This document shows, in pieces, positions 45,862 to 58,736 of a stretch of 64,000 nt of DNA. A program made the position numbers and the translations under genes. The notes under the pieces are model-generated. The model did not search any database and was not told the origin of the DNA. It saw only the letters and a program-made list of their open reading frames with translations. How positions within the stretch are numbered: position 1 is the stretch's first letter; the number at the start of each line of letters is the position of its first letter. Source of the stretch: an uncultured Pseudomonadota bacterium (GTDB lineage: Bacteria; Pseudomonadota; Gammaproteobacteria; Burkholderiales; SG8-39); the NCBI GenBank assembly GCA_903834835.1, contig CAILKO010000047.1:1-64000 (forward strand), written 5' to 3'.

Positions 45862-45946
45862 TGGTGCCCGAGGTCGGACTCGAACCGACACGCCTTGCGG
45901 CGGGGGATTTTGAGTCCCCTGCGTCTACCAGTTTCACCACTCGGGC
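45862..45946 (-). tRNA. tRNA-Leu (anticodon CAA)
   Basis: The minus-strand RNA folds as a class II tRNA of 85 bases, ending in encoded CCA. The acceptor stem is GCCCGAG/CTCGGGC. The anticodon stem GGGGA/TCCCC encloses the loop CTCAAAA, giving anticodon CAA (bases 45910-45912) for UUG codons. A long variable arm and the TpsiC segment GGTTCGAGTCC are present. These features identify tRNA-Leu. Confidence 0.95.
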
Positions 45947-45983
45947 CCGCTGAATGTGGTCGATCCACGCAGTGCGACTCCGA

Positions 45984-45989
45984 ATTATA
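45984..45989 (-). promoter_or_regulatory. -10 box of tRNA-Leu
   Basis: TATAAT on the minus strand lies about 38 bases upstream of the mature tRNA 5' end. A transcript start near 45977 would leave a leader of about 30 bases for RNase P. The -35 region is weak. Confidence 0.4.
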
Positions 45990-45996
45990 CGGGCCT

Positions 45997-46002
45997 TATA
46001 AT
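45997..46002 (+). promoter_or_regulatory. -10 box of queA (leaderless arrangement)
   Basis: TATAAT ends eight bases before the queA ATG at 46011, so the RNA would start one to three bases before the start codon. It overlaps a divergent promoter region for tRNA-Leu. No Shine-Dalgarno sequence is present. Confidence 0.4.
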
Positions 46003-46010
46003 TGCGCGCC

Positions 46011-48182
<2,172 letters not shown>

Positions 48183-48214
48183 TTTTCGCACCATTGACCC
48201 GACTGGAATTCTAG

Positions 48215-48538
48215 GTGCCCCTAATCTCATCAGCCTACGCGCAGGCCGCCGGCAGCCCCGGCGGCGCCGGCATGGAAATGATCGTCGTACTTGGCGTGAT
48301 GTTCGTGATCATGTATTTTCTGACGATCCGTCCCCAGCAAAAGCGTGCGAAGGAACATCGCGCAATGATCGACGCGCTGCAGAAGGGTGACGAGGTGCTC
48401 GCTGCAGGTGGTATTGCCGGTCGTGTCTCCAAGGTGGACGACAGCTATATTGCGCTTGAGATCGCTCAAGGGGTCGAGATCCGGGTCCAGAAGGCGTCCG
48501 TCCAGCTGCTCCTGCCCAAGGGCACCCTCAAGAGCTGA
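48215..48538 (+). CDS. yajC: Sec translocon accessory subunit YajC
   Basis: YajC associates with SecDF and the holotranslocon. The 107-residue protein has one transmembrane helix (about residues 21-38, MIVVLGVMFVIMYFLTI), followed by the conserved RPQQKRAKEHRAM and LQKGDEVLAAGGIAGRV. Its start is a GTG at 48215. It lies upstream of secD as in most proteobacteria. Nothing unusual is seen. Confidence 0.95.
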   Translation: MPLISSAYAQAAGSPGGAGMEMIVVLGVMFVIMYFLTIRPQQKRAKEHRAMIDALQKGDEVLAAGGIAGRVSKVDDSYIALEIAQGVEIRVQKASVQLLLPKGTLKS

Positions 48539-48597
48539 TTGGTCAGTACCGCAGTCGACGGCAGCCATGCCGTCCTGCGCAACTTCCAGGCTAAACA

Positions 48598-50457
48598 ATG
48601 AACAGATTTCCCCGGTGGAAATACGCACTGATCCTGGTCGCCGTTGCACTGGGTTTCCTGTACACGTTGCCGAATTTCTTCGGCGAATCGCCTGCAGTTC
48701 AGATCTCCAGCGGTAGGGCGACCATCAAAGCGGACTCGGACACACTGTCCAAAATCGAAGCTGCGCTGAAGGCGGCTGCCATTCCCTACTCTGGCGCCGT
48801 CCTGGACGTTTCGAGCATTCGGTTGCGCTTCTCGGACACAGATACCCAGCTTAAGGCCCGCGACCTTATAGACCATGCACTAAACCCGGATCGAACGTCG
48901 CCCACCTTTGTTGTCGCCCTCAACCTCGTGCCTGCATCGCCCGCATGGCTTACCGCGCTAGGTGCCCGCCCAATGTACCTGGGGCTCGACCTTCGGGGCG
49001 GCGTGCACTTCCTCCTCCAGGTCGACATGCAACAGGCTCTCGCCAAGAAGCTGGAGAGCCTGAGCGCCGACGTCAGAACCGAAATGCGTTCCAAGGACAT
49101 CCGACACGGTGGCGTCACGCGCGAAGGACAGACCGTACGGGTGCGTTTTCGCGACCCCGCAATGCGCGACAGGGGCCGTCGCGTCATGGCGGAAAGCTTC
49201 ATTGACTTCACCGTAGACGAACGTAACGAAGGTCAGGACTTCCTGCTTGTTTCAACGCTCAAGCCCGACGCGATCAAGCGGATTCAGGAATTTGCGATCA
49301 AGCAGAACATCACCACGTTGCATAACCGTATCAATGAACTCGGCGTCGCAGAACCCCTGATTCAACAACAGGGCGCAGATCGCGTCGTCGTGCAGCTTCC
49401 TGGCGTTCAGGACACCGCCAAGGCGAAGGACATCCTCGGGCGCACTGCTAGTCTGGAAATCCGACTGGTCGACGAGGAACGCATGACTGCAGACGGTCTT
49501 TCTGCAGCCGCTGGAGGCCAGGTACCGTTCGGATCGGACTACTTTGTCGAGCGAAACGGCCAGCCCCTTCTGGTTAAGAAGCAGGTGGTACTTACCGGAG
49601 ACCGGCTTACCGACGCACAGCCAGGATTCGACTCCCAGACGAATGAACCGGCCGTGCATCTGCGACTTGATGCGGCAGGAGCTCGCATCTTCCAGGAGGT
49701 GACCCGGGAGAATATCAACCGGCGGATGGCGATTCTGCTGATCGAAAAGGGAAAGGCCGAGGTGGTCACAGCCCCGGTCATACGTAGTGAGATCCCGGGC
49801 GGACGGGTTCAGATATCCGGGCGGATGAATACTACCGAGGCAAACGACACCGCGCTCCTTCTTCGCGCAGGCTCGCTCGCCGCACCCATGGAAATTATCG
49901 AAGAGCGCACAGTCGGCCCGAGCCTGGGAAGGGAAAACATCGAGAAGGGATTCAACGCCACGATGTGGGGGTTCATTGCGATTGCAGTGTTCATGTCGAT
50001 CTACTACCTCGTCTTCGGCCTGATTTCTTCGGTGGCACTGGCAGTCAACCTCCTTTTCTTGGTCGCGCTCCTGTCTTTACTTCAGGCGACACTTACGCTA
50101 CCTGGCATCGCCGCAATCGCGCTTACGCTCGGCATGGCAATCGACGCAAACGTTCTGATCAACGAACGCGTGCGGGAGGAGCTGCGCACTGGCGCCACGC
50201 CCCAGGCCGCGATTGCCTCGGGGTACGATCGTGCATGGGGCACCATTCTTGATTCGAACATCACCACGCTGATAGCCGGCCTCGCGCTGCTCATATTTGG
50301 TCAGGGCCCGGTCCGTGGTTTCGCTGTGGTTCATTGCCTCGGCATCCTGACCTCGATGTTCTCTGCCGTAACGGTATCGCGTGGACTCGTGAATGCCGTA
50401 TATGGACACCGCCGGCGCCTTACCCGGATTTCGATCGGCAACACAGCCTGGAAATAG
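48598..50457 (+). CDS. secD: Protein translocase subunit SecD
   Basis: SecD uses the proton gradient to pull preproteins out on the periplasmic side. The 619 residues have an N-terminal transmembrane helix, a large periplasmic P1 domain (YLGLDLRGGVHFLLQVD near its start) and five C-terminal helices. The GMAIDANVLINERVREEL motif in the last part is the SecD/RND signature with the membrane aspartate. It precedes secF with a 28-base gap. Confidence 0.97.
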   Translation: MNRFPRWKYALILVAVALGFLYTLPNFFGESPAVQISSGRATIKADSDTLSKIEAALKAAAIPYSGAVLDVSSIRLRFSDTDTQLKARDLIDHALNPDRTSPTFVVALNLVPASPAWLTALGARPMYLGLDLRGGVHFLLQVDMQQALAKKLESLSADVRTEMRSKDIRHGGVTREGQTVRVRFRDPAMRDRGRRVMAESFIDFTVDERNEGQDFLLVSTLKPDAIKRIQEFAIKQNITTLHNRINELGVAEPLIQQQGADRVVVQLPGVQDTAKAKDILGRTASLEIRLVDEERMTADGLSAAAGGQVPFGSDYFVERNGQPLLVKKQVVLTGDRLTDAQPGFDSQTNEPAVHLRLDAAGARIFQEVTRENINRRMAILLIEKGKAEVVTAPVIRSEIPGGRVQISGRMNTTEANDTALLLRAGSLAAPMEIIEERTVGPSLGRENIEKGFNATMWGFIAIAVFMSIYYLVFGLISSVALAVNLLFLVALLSLLQATLTLPGIAAIALTLGMAIDANVLINERVREELRTGATPQAAIASGYDRAWGTILDSNITTLIAGLALLIFGQGPVRGFAVVHCLGILTSMFSAVTVSRGLVNAVYGHRRRLTRISIGNTAWK

Positions 50458-50485
50458 CGCCAGGAACTGCGAAGGATCTGCCAGC

Positions 50486-51427
50486 ATGGAGTTTTTCAAG
50501 ATCAGGCGAGTCATCCCGTTCATGCGGTATGCGCTCGTGTTCAACATCATTTCCGTGGTCACATTTCTTGCTGCGGTCTACTTCCTCAGTACCAAGGGGT
50601 TGAACTTCTCGATCGAATTCACGGGCGGCACGCTCGTGGAGGCCAACTATCCCCGTGCCGCGGAAATAGACAAAATCAGGCAGGCCCTCGAGCAGGCTCG
50701 CTACAAGGTGGAGGTGCAGTCTTTCGGCTCGTCGCGCGATGTGCTTATCCGGATACCCTTGGAGAAAAACCAGTCAAGCGCGGATATATCCGCCAAGGTC
50801 GGCGGCATTCTCAAGGCTCAGGACCCCGGAGCCGAGATCAGACGAGTAGAGTTCGTCGGCCCCCAGGTCGGCGACGAACTTGCACAGTACGGGGCGCTCG
50901 CCCTTCTCGTCACCTCGATCGGTATCGTGCTCTACCTGTGGTTGCGCTTCGAATGGCGATTCGGCCTGTCGGCAATCATTGCCAACCTGCACGATGTCAT
51001 CATCATCCTCGGGTGCTTTGCTCTTTTTCAGTGGGAATTCTCGTTGCCCGTGCTCGCAGCGGTGCTCGCCGTCCTAGGCTACTCGGTAAACGAATCTGTC
51101 GTCGTATTCGACCGTGTCCGCGAGAATTTCCGCAAGCTGCGTTCGGCATCCACGACGGAAGTTATCAACGCTTCGATTACAGGTGTCATTTCGCGGACGA
51201 TCATCACCCACGGATCGACGCAAATTATGGTGACGACGATGCTGCTCTTTGGCGGACACGCGCTCCACTACTTCGCGCTTGCGCTCACGATCGGGATCAT
51301 GTTCGGAATCTACTCGTCCGTGCTCGTCGCCAGCCCTCTATTGATGTGGCTGGGCGTCACACGCGCGCAGTTCGCGGCGGCACCGCGCAAGCGCCGCAAA
51401 GACGAGAACGACGGCGCCGTCGTGTAG
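50486..51427 (+). CDS. secF: Protein translocase subunit SecF
   Basis: SecF forms the complex with SecD. The 313 residues have six predicted transmembrane helices. Early motifs are GLNFSIEFTGGTLVEANYP. The RND-type SVNESVVVFDRVRENFRK motif carries the conserved aspartate. The start is the ATG at 50486 (MEFFKIRRVIPFMRY). The open frame extends 31 residues upstream inside secD but is not conserved. The C-terminus is basic. Confidence 0.97.
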   Translation: MEFFKIRRVIPFMRYALVFNIISVVTFLAAVYFLSTKGLNFSIEFTGGTLVEANYPRAAEIDKIRQALEQARYKVEVQSFGSSRDVLIRIPLEKNQSSADISAKVGGILKAQDPGAEIRRVEFVGPQVGDELAQYGALALLVTSIGIVLYLWLRFEWRFGLSAIIANLHDVIIILGCFALFQWEFSLPVLAAVLAVLGYSVNESVVVFDRVRENFRKLRSASTTEVINASITGVISRTIITHGSTQIMVTTMLLFGGHALHYFALALTIGIMFGIYSSVLVASPLLMWLGVTRAQFAAAPRKRRKDENDGAVV

Positions 51428-51475
51428 CATTTCTGGGGCCCTGGCCATGCCCGCCGATTGCGGCGTACCCGGATA

Positions 51476-53569
51476 TCAGCTCGCGCACCAGGCTGACGGC
51501 AGTATCGAGCCGCCGAGTTTGCACATGCGCTCGCGATAGTCCGGAAAGTCCTTCATGATCTGAACTACGTTGGAGTAGTCGTCAGTCCAGGTGCGAAGAT
51601 TGCCTCGACGCGCCACCGGCTCCGCGCCGGCGGACACGATCTCCTTCCGCGCGAACGCCCCCGGATCACGCGACACAAGCACCCAGTCGCTTTGTGACTT
51701 GTAGGCTTCGTCGTCGTCCGGCCGGTCCAGAACTTTCACCGCATGCAACCCGAGTTCCGCTGCAATCCCTGCGACCACAGGCGCCAGATCCATGAACCGG
51801 TTGGATACGTGGAACACGACGATTCCGTCGGCTTTGAGATGCCTGAGGTACACAGTGACGGCCTCACGTGTGATCAGATGCACGGGTATGGCATCGCTCG
51901 AGAAAGCGTCCACCGCGAGCACGTCAAACTGCGCTGGTGACTCACGTTCCAATTGAAGTCTCGCGTCACCAATAATGATTTCCACCTTGGCTGCGCTGTC
52001 GGACAGGTAGGAGAACTCCCTGTGCGCGACTTGCGCCACCCTTGAATCGATGTCGTAGAAGCGAAAGACATCCCCGGTCCTGCCATAGGCCGCGAGCGTG
52101 CCTGTCCCCAGTCCGATCACGCCGACTCGGACCGGTCCGTCTCCGCGCGAGCGAATTGCCGAGGCGATACCCGAAGATTCGCTGTAGTAGGTAGTTGGTG
52201 TGCCGCGCCGCGTGCCGGACACGTATTGCTCGCCGTGCATGATGGTCCCGTGAACCAGCCGTCTGACATGGTTTTCCGGTTCATTCGCCGCGTAGTCCTT
52301 GACCTTAAGCACACCGTAGAAGCCGCGCGCAACATAGCGCAACCCTTCCTGGTCCCGGGTCACATCGTAGAAGGCACATGCGCACACTGCGATCAACACA
52401 GCGACGGCGCTGTACCGAGGCACTCTCCCCAGCGTACGGAACTGCAATAGCGCCAGCAACGCGAAAGCAATCAGTCCCGCACCAAGTTCGTAGTAGCCGC
52501 GAAAAACGAGGGGTGCAACCACCGCGACCAGCAGACCGCCGACAGCCCCTCCTGCCGAGAGAATCAGATAGAACCGGGTCAATTCGCCTGAGGGCGGCCT
52601 CGTGCGATAAAGCTCGCCATGACAAAACAGGCAGCCGAGGAAGAGGCCCGGCAGGAAAACCGCAAGCTGAATCCCCAGATCGAATCGAAAGTCGGAATCG
52701 ATCAGCAGCCATGCCATGGCGCCCAGCCAGATCAACACGAGCGGCCAGAGAATCTGCGGCCGGTAAAGGTTCTTGCCCTCGAAGGCGACAATGAAACTCA
52801 ACAGGTAGAGCGTCAGCGGCGCGAGCCAGAGGAGCGGGATAGACGCCACGTTCTGAGTGAGATGATTGGTCACCGCAAGCAGCAGCACGGAACCCGTCGC
52901 CGCCAGTCCGAGCCAAAGCCATACCCGGATAGGTGCGGTACTGGAGGCCGTGGCCGTCGCCGCGGCATCAGCAGCCGAAGGCAGAGACGGCACACCAACG
53001 GATGTCGTCCACGCAAGGAATCCGCTCAGGAGCGCAAATGCCGCGTAAAGCGAGGACCACCCATGGAGTTGGCCCCCACTCGTCAGCACCGGCTCGACGA
53101 CAAATGGGTAGCCCACAAGAGCGAGGAGAGAGGCGAGATTCGAGACCGCATAGAGACGGTAGGCGTTGCCGTCCGGGCGCGTGCGCGAGAACCACACCTG
53201 CACCAGGGGACTCGTGGAGGCCAGAAGAAAGTAGGGGAGCCCGACCGTGGCCCCAAGCAGGAGCAGAATGTGCAGGACAGGTTCCTCACCGCCGCCCGGC
53301 TTCCAGGTCTCTGACGGAACGATCGGCATCGCCGCAAGGGAAGCGAGGAGCAGGCCGAGGTGCACCCATCGCTGTTTGCGCAGCGCCACTCGAGTACTCA
53401 GGAAGTGAGCATAGCCGTACCCGGCGAGGAGCAGCACCTGAAAGAAAAGCATGCAGGTCGTCCATACCGACGCGCTCCCGCCGAACCATGGAAGAATGAT
53501 CCGGGCGATCAGGGGCTGCACCAGAAACAGCAGGAACGACGAAAGGAAGATAGTCAGCGCGTAAACCAT
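51476..53569 (-). CDS. Multi-pass membrane protein fused to a spermidine-synthase-like domain
   Basis: This 697-residue protein has about 12 to 13 transmembrane helices in its first two thirds (residues 1-400) and a soluble Rossmann methyltransferase-like domain at the C-terminus. The latter shows VGVIGLGTGTLAAYG (SAM-type glycine loop), IIIGDARLQLE and VDAFSSDAIPVHLITREAV, as in spermidine synthases. Fused proteins of this type are widespread, and their substrate is not established. Aminopropyl transfer cannot be assumed. It is convergent with secF and follows purB after 33 bases on the same strand. Confidence 0.88.
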   Translation of the reverse strand: MVYALTIFLSSFLLFLVQPLIARIILPWFGGSASVWTTCMLFFQVLLLAGYGYAHFLSTRVALRKQRWVHLGLLLASLAAMPIVPSETWKPGGGEEPVLHILLLLGATVGLPYFLLASTSPLVQVWFSRTRPDGNAYRLYAVSNLASLLALVGYPFVVEPVLTSGGQLHGWSSLYAAFALLSGFLAWTTSVGVPSLPSAADAAATATASSTAPIRVWLWLGLAATGSVLLLAVTNHLTQNVASIPLLWLAPLTLYLLSFIVAFEGKNLYRPQILWPLVLIWLGAMAWLLIDSDFRFDLGIQLAVFLPGLFLGCLFCHGELYRTRPPSGELTRFYLILSAGGAVGGLLVAVVAPLVFRGYYELGAGLIAFALLALLQFRTLGRVPRYSAVAVLIAVCACAFYDVTRDQEGLRYVARGFYGVLKVKDYAANEPENHVRRLVHGTIMHGEQYVSGTRRGTPTTYYSESSGIASAIRSRGDGPVRVGVIGLGTGTLAAYGRTGDVFRFYDIDSRVAQVAHREFSYLSDSAAKVEIIIGDARLQLERESPAQFDVLAVDAFSSDAIPVHLITREAVTVYLRHLKADGIVVFHVSNRFMDLAPVVAGIAAELGLHAVKVLDRPDDDEAYKSQSDWVLVSRDPGAFARKEIVSAGAEPVARRGNLRTWTDDYSNVVQIMKDFPDYRERMCKLGGSILPSAWCAS

Positions 53570-53602
53570 AAAACCCCGCGGAAGACGCCCCGTAAACCGA
53601 AG

Positions 53603-55044
<1,442 letters not shown>

Positions 55045-55091
55045 TCGACGCCCACTACCTGCGGCTGAACGAAAGCTCGGATCGCCATCGC

Positions 55092-55694
55092 ATGAAACTA
55101 CTCTATTCATCAGCCAGCCCCTACGCCCGAAAGGTCCGGGTAGTTCTTGCCGAGAAACGCATCGACTGCGAGCTCGTGACGGTGGTCCCGCCCTATTCCC
55201 TCGCTCAACACAACCCGCTTGGCAAGGTGCCGACCCTGATTCTTGACGACGGAAGCTCACTCTACGATTCGAGGGTAATCGTCGACTTCCTCGACAATGT
55301 ATCGCCCATCTCGCGCCTGATCCCCGACGACCACCGCGACCGTACCGCGGTGCGGCGATGGGAAGCCCTGGCGGACGGCGTGCTGGACGCCGCCCTCCTC
55401 GTGCGTCAGGAATCCCAGCGTACGGCGATTACCGCGGATGGTGCCGCATGGATCGCCCGTCAGATGGAGAAGATCCGCGAAGGCCTCACCGCAGCCGAGA
55501 AGGATCTTGCAGGGCATCAGTGGTGCCACGGCGAGCGCTACACGCTCGCGGACATCGCGCTCGGCAGTTGTCTGGGCTACCTCAATTTGCGCCGACCCGG
55601 CGGCATAGACTGGGCGACAAGCACCCCAGGCCTGGTCGCGCACTACGCGCGGATGCTGGACCGGCCCACCTTCGCCGAATCCTCGCCCGAGTAG
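55092..55694 (+). CDS. Glutathione S-transferase family protein
   Basis: This 200-residue cytosolic protein has a thioredoxin-like N-domain and a helical C-domain. The N-terminus is KLLYSSASPYARKVRVVLAEK, with a Ser or Tyr that may activate glutathione, and NPLGKVPTLILDDG carries the cis-proline for glutathione binding. DSRVIVDFLD is the conserved Glu/Asp-Ser region, with Asp-Ser in place of Glu-Ser. The C-domain shows the TLADIALGSCLGYL helix N-cap motif. The substrate is unknown. It stands alone, divergent from purB. Confidence 0.9.
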   Translation: MKLLYSSASPYARKVRVVLAEKRIDCELVTVVPPYSLAQHNPLGKVPTLILDDGSSLYDSRVIVDFLDNVSPISRLIPDDHRDRTAVRRWEALADGVLDAALLVRQESQRTAITADGAAWIARQMEKIREGLTAAEKDLAGHQWCHGERYTLADIALGSCLGYLNLRRPGGIDWATSTPGLVAHYARMLDRPTFAESSPE

Positions 55695-55847
55695 AACCCT
55701 CAGCGGGGCGTTGCCCCGCGCACTCCCGGGGACTAGCGGCTGTGACACGCCGTTACACGGTCTGCACCGTTTCGATGCTGAAAGGCGCTCAAGCCGCCGT
55801 TAACTTGGACTGAACGGAACTGAAACGTTGACACAAGGAGCACCGAA

Positions 55848-55961
55848 TTGAGCGTACTCGACCACCCGCGGGCGCTGATTTCCGTGCTGGTAACGCGGAA
55901 GCATGCGTGCGCCACAGTCCCAGCTATTTCCCGAAACGTTCCGCATAGAAACACACGGTAG
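55848..55961 (+). CDS. Possible short leader ORF before the hybrid kinase gene
   Basis: A TTG-initiated frame of 37 residues, starting SVLDHPRALIS after the initiator, has AAGGAG seven bases ahead (55835-55840) and a TTGACA at 55828-55833. Its stop lies 34 bases before the kinase ATG. It is not recognisable as a protein. It could be a leader peptide that couples translation to the kinase gene, the remnant of a gene, or chance. The rest of the 301-base gap between the GST gene and the kinase gene (55695-55995) shows nothing else. Confidence 0.3.
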   Translation: MSVLDHPRALISVLVTRKHACATVPAISRNVPHRNTR

Positions 55962-55995
55962 CCCAACCCAACTTCTTACGGTTGCAACTCCCACA

Positions 55996-58680
55996 ATGAC
56001 GCCAGCGATCGTCCGATTTCGTCCCAAGACTTACTACGGCCAACAGGCCCTGTTCTTCTCGATATCCCTCCTCTTCCTTCTTCTTGTCGACAATCTTCTG
56101 GGCAGCCTCCTGATGCGGGACCCGGGCGGTCTAGCCGCTGGAATCACCATGCATGCCGGTTGGCTGAGGAGTCTGGTGCCCTTCGCAATTGTGCTCGGTG
56201 CCGGCCTGTACCTGCTTGAGCGGATGATCCGGCCAATATCCGACAACCTGGCGCGCCTGACCGGATTCGCACGCACCATGGAAGCTGAACCCGGGACCAC
56301 CGTCCCGGTAGACGGTGTGAGCGAAGAGCTGCGGCTGCTGGCAGGTGCAATGAACCGCGCGTCCATCTCAATAGCGATCCAGCGCCGAGTGCTCTCTATC
56401 GGCTATGAAAGCATGCGCGCTACGCTCGATGCCTCGCTGGATGCCGTAGTCACGGTCAGCTCCGAGGGACGAGTCACCGGATTCAATCCCGCGGCCGAAC
56501 GCATGTTCGGGCTGCGGGCGGCGCGCATCCTGAGCCTGCCCATTTCGGGCCGCCTGTTCCCGGAGCGCTGCGGTACAGGCCCGGGCGGATTTCCAACTGC
56601 CGCGGAAGTCAGTCGACGTATAGAGGCCACGGCCTGCCGCGCCGACGGCAGCGAGTTCCCTGTTGAACTGGCACTTGCCGGGGCGACCATCGATGGCGAG
56701 CGCGGATACACCGCTTTCATCCGGGACATTTCAGCCAGGATCCATGCCGAATCCGAGCTCGTAGCGGCCAGACGGAGCGCCGAGAAAGCTGAAGAACGTC
56801 TACGAACTGCGATCGAAGCTCTCGAGGACGGCTTCGTGCTTTACGACCGGGACGACAGACTCGTCATCTGCAATGAGCGCTATCGACAAATCTACCGTGA
56901 CTCGGCAGACCTGATCGTCCCGGGCGCGAACTTCGAGCAGCTTATTCGCGCGGGAGTCCGGCGCGGACAGTATGCGGAGGCTCTCGGCAGAGAAGAGGCC
57001 TGGATCGCCGAGCGCATCGCACAGTACCGAAGCGCAAATTCGGTGGTCACGCAAAAATTGGGAGACGGTCGATGGCTGCGCATCGCGGAGCGCCGGACGC
57101 CAGACGGAGGCGTAGTCGGGTTTCGCGTAGATATCACGGCGCTGAAAGACGCTCAGGAGCGTGCCGAGTCGGCAAACCGTGCAAAAAGCGAGTTCCTCGC
57201 GAACATGAGCCACGAGATCCGAACTCCTCTAAACGGCGTGATCGGCATGACCGAACTCGTTCTTGGCACCGAACTGAGCGAGGAACAGTCCGAGTACCTT
57301 GGCATTGTGCGCACTTCTGCAGAGTCGCTCTTGGAGATACTGAACGACATTCTCGACTTCTCCAAGATCGAGGCAGGTCGCATGGACCTCGAATCAATCC
57401 CTTTCCGGCCCGCGACGGAAGTAACCGATGTTGCCCGTTTGTTCGATGCGCAGGCGGGAAAGAAAGGCCTGCAACTGACTTCGGAGATCGACCCTGCAGC
57501 GGACTCTGTTGTCCTTGGTGATCCTTACAGACTGCGCCAGATTCTTCGCAATCTGGTAAGCAACGCGATCAAATTTACCTCCCGGGGCACAGTTGCAATC
57601 AGGATGGCACTCGCGTCAAGCAGCACATCACGCGTCCGCCTACGCTTCTCCATAGCCGATACCGGCATCGGCATCGCGCCGGATGACCAGAAGCATATCT
57701 TCGACGCGTTTGCACAGAGTGACGAATCGATCACCCGCCGTTTCGGCGGCACCGGACTCGGCCTCCCAATTTGCCGCCAACTGACCAGCAAAATGGGAGG
57801 GACACTGACCGTCGACAGCGTCCCCGGTCAGGGTACGACGTTCGAGTTCGTCATCGAGTTCGACATCGGTGAACCAGCCGCCGATGGGGCGCCGGCGCCG
57901 GCGGCCGTTCCGCGTTCGATCGCGGGGCTTGAGGTACTCGTGATCGAGGACAACGACGTGAACCGCCTCGTCGCGACCCGCCTGCTCGAGCGCTCTGGGA
58001 TAAAGGTGCGAAGCGCTGCGACCGGCATGGATGGGCTTTCGCTCTTCCGTCAGAGACGGCCGGATCTCGTGCTTACAGATCTGCAGATGGGCGAAATGAG
58101 CGGTTTCGATGTCGTACGCGAACTGCGTGCGATGGGGCAGGAAGGTACGCGAACACCTGTTATCGCCCTCACCGCACACGCGGAGGCCGGTGAGCGCGGG
58201 CGCTGCCTTGCGGCCGGCATGAACGGCTACGTGGCGAAGCCGTTCACCTCTGCCACGCTATTGGCCGAGATCAGTGTCGTCATGGGCGCCGATCTCGCGG
58301 CACCGATGATAGGCACAGAACACGGCAAGGGAAGGTTTGCCGCAGCTCTTGCCAGCCTTGACGGCGACCCGGACATTTTTGCTGCGGCAGCCGACGCATC
58401 ATTCAAAGAATTTCCGAGAAGAGAGCACCTCCTCCGCAACGCGATCGCAGAGCGCGACTTCGCAACAATTGCCGCCGAAGCCCACACCATGAAATTTACC
58501 TGGTCGCTGATGGCCGAACCTCGGGACGCTTCGCTCCCGCGCCTGCTGGATTCCGCTGCACGCTCCGGCAACGCAGAGGACACGAGCGAGCTGTGCGCGC
58601 GAATAATCGAAGCGCAGGGCAGGATCGCCCTCGATCTGGCGAGCTGGCTCTCGGAATACGGCAAGACGGGTCCCGCGTGA
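55996..58680 (+). CDS. Hybrid sensor histidine kinase with two PAS domains, receiver and atypical Hpt
   Basis: The 894-residue membrane kinase has two transmembrane helices (about 19-40 and 58-76), a HAMP-like linker, a PAS domain (DASLDAVVTVSSEGRVTGF) and a second PAS-type domain (IEALEDGFVLYDRDDRLVICNERY). HisKA has H406 (LANMSHEIRTPL), and the HATPase has NAIKFTSRG, DTGIGI and GGTGLGL. The receiver has D695 (VLTDLQMGEMSG). The C-terminal Hpt-like domain has H830 in AHTMKFTWSLMAEP. The usual glycine after the lysine is missing and the segment diverges from HxLKG, so its phosphotransfer is uncertain. The start at 55996 is a choice; the frame is open to 55903. It is followed by its likely partner regulator. 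Confidence 0.88.
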   Translation: MTPAIVRFRPKTYYGQQALFFSISLLFLLLVDNLLGSLLMRDPGGLAAGITMHAGWLRSLVPFAIVLGAGLYLLERMIRPISDNLARLTGFARTMEAEPGTTVPVDGVSEELRLLAGAMNRASISIAIQRRVLSIGYESMRATLDASLDAVVTVSSEGRVTGFNPAAERMFGLRAARILSLPISGRLFPERCGTGPGGFPTAAEVSRRIEATACRADGSEFPVELALAGATIDGERGYTAFIRDISARIHAESELVAARRSAEKAEERLRTAIEALEDGFVLYDRDDRLVICNERYRQIYRDSADLIVPGANFEQLIRAGVRRGQYAEALGREEAWIAERIAQYRSANSVVTQKLGDGRWLRIAERRTPDGGVVGFRVDITALKDAQERAESANRAKSEFLANMSHEIRTPLNGVIGMTELVLGTELSEEQSEYLGIVRTSAESLLEILNDILDFSKIEAGRMDLESIPFRPATEVTDVARLFDAQAGKKGLQLTSEIDPAADSVVLGDPYRLRQILRNLVSNAIKFTSRGTVAIRMALASSSTSRVRLRFSIADTGIGIAPDDQKHIFDAFAQSDESITRRFGGTGLGLPICRQLTSKMGGTLTVDSVPGQGTTFEFVIEFDIGEPAADGAPAPAAVPRSIAGLEVLVIEDNDVNRLVATRLLERSGIKVRSAATGMDGLSLFRQRRPDLVLTDLQMGEMSGFDVVRELRAMGQEGTRTPVIALTAHAEAGERGRCLAAGMNGYVAKPFTSATLLAEISVVMGADLAAPMIGTEHGKGRFAAALASLDGDPDIFAAAADASFKEFPRREHLLRNAIAERDFATIAAEAHTMKFTWSLMAEPRDASLPRLLDSAARSGNAEDTSELCARIIEAQGRIALDLASWLSEYGKTGPA

Positions 58681-58736
58681 TCATGCTGCGCAGCCTGAAC
58701 TGGCGGCACTCCGGATTTTCAGCGACACTTGCAGCC

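Noticed and set aside
52619-53314. 231-codon open frame on the plus strand
   Set aside because: It is antisense to the membrane-fused spermidine-synthase-like gene. The composition is charged and repetitive, as in shadows of GC-rich genes.
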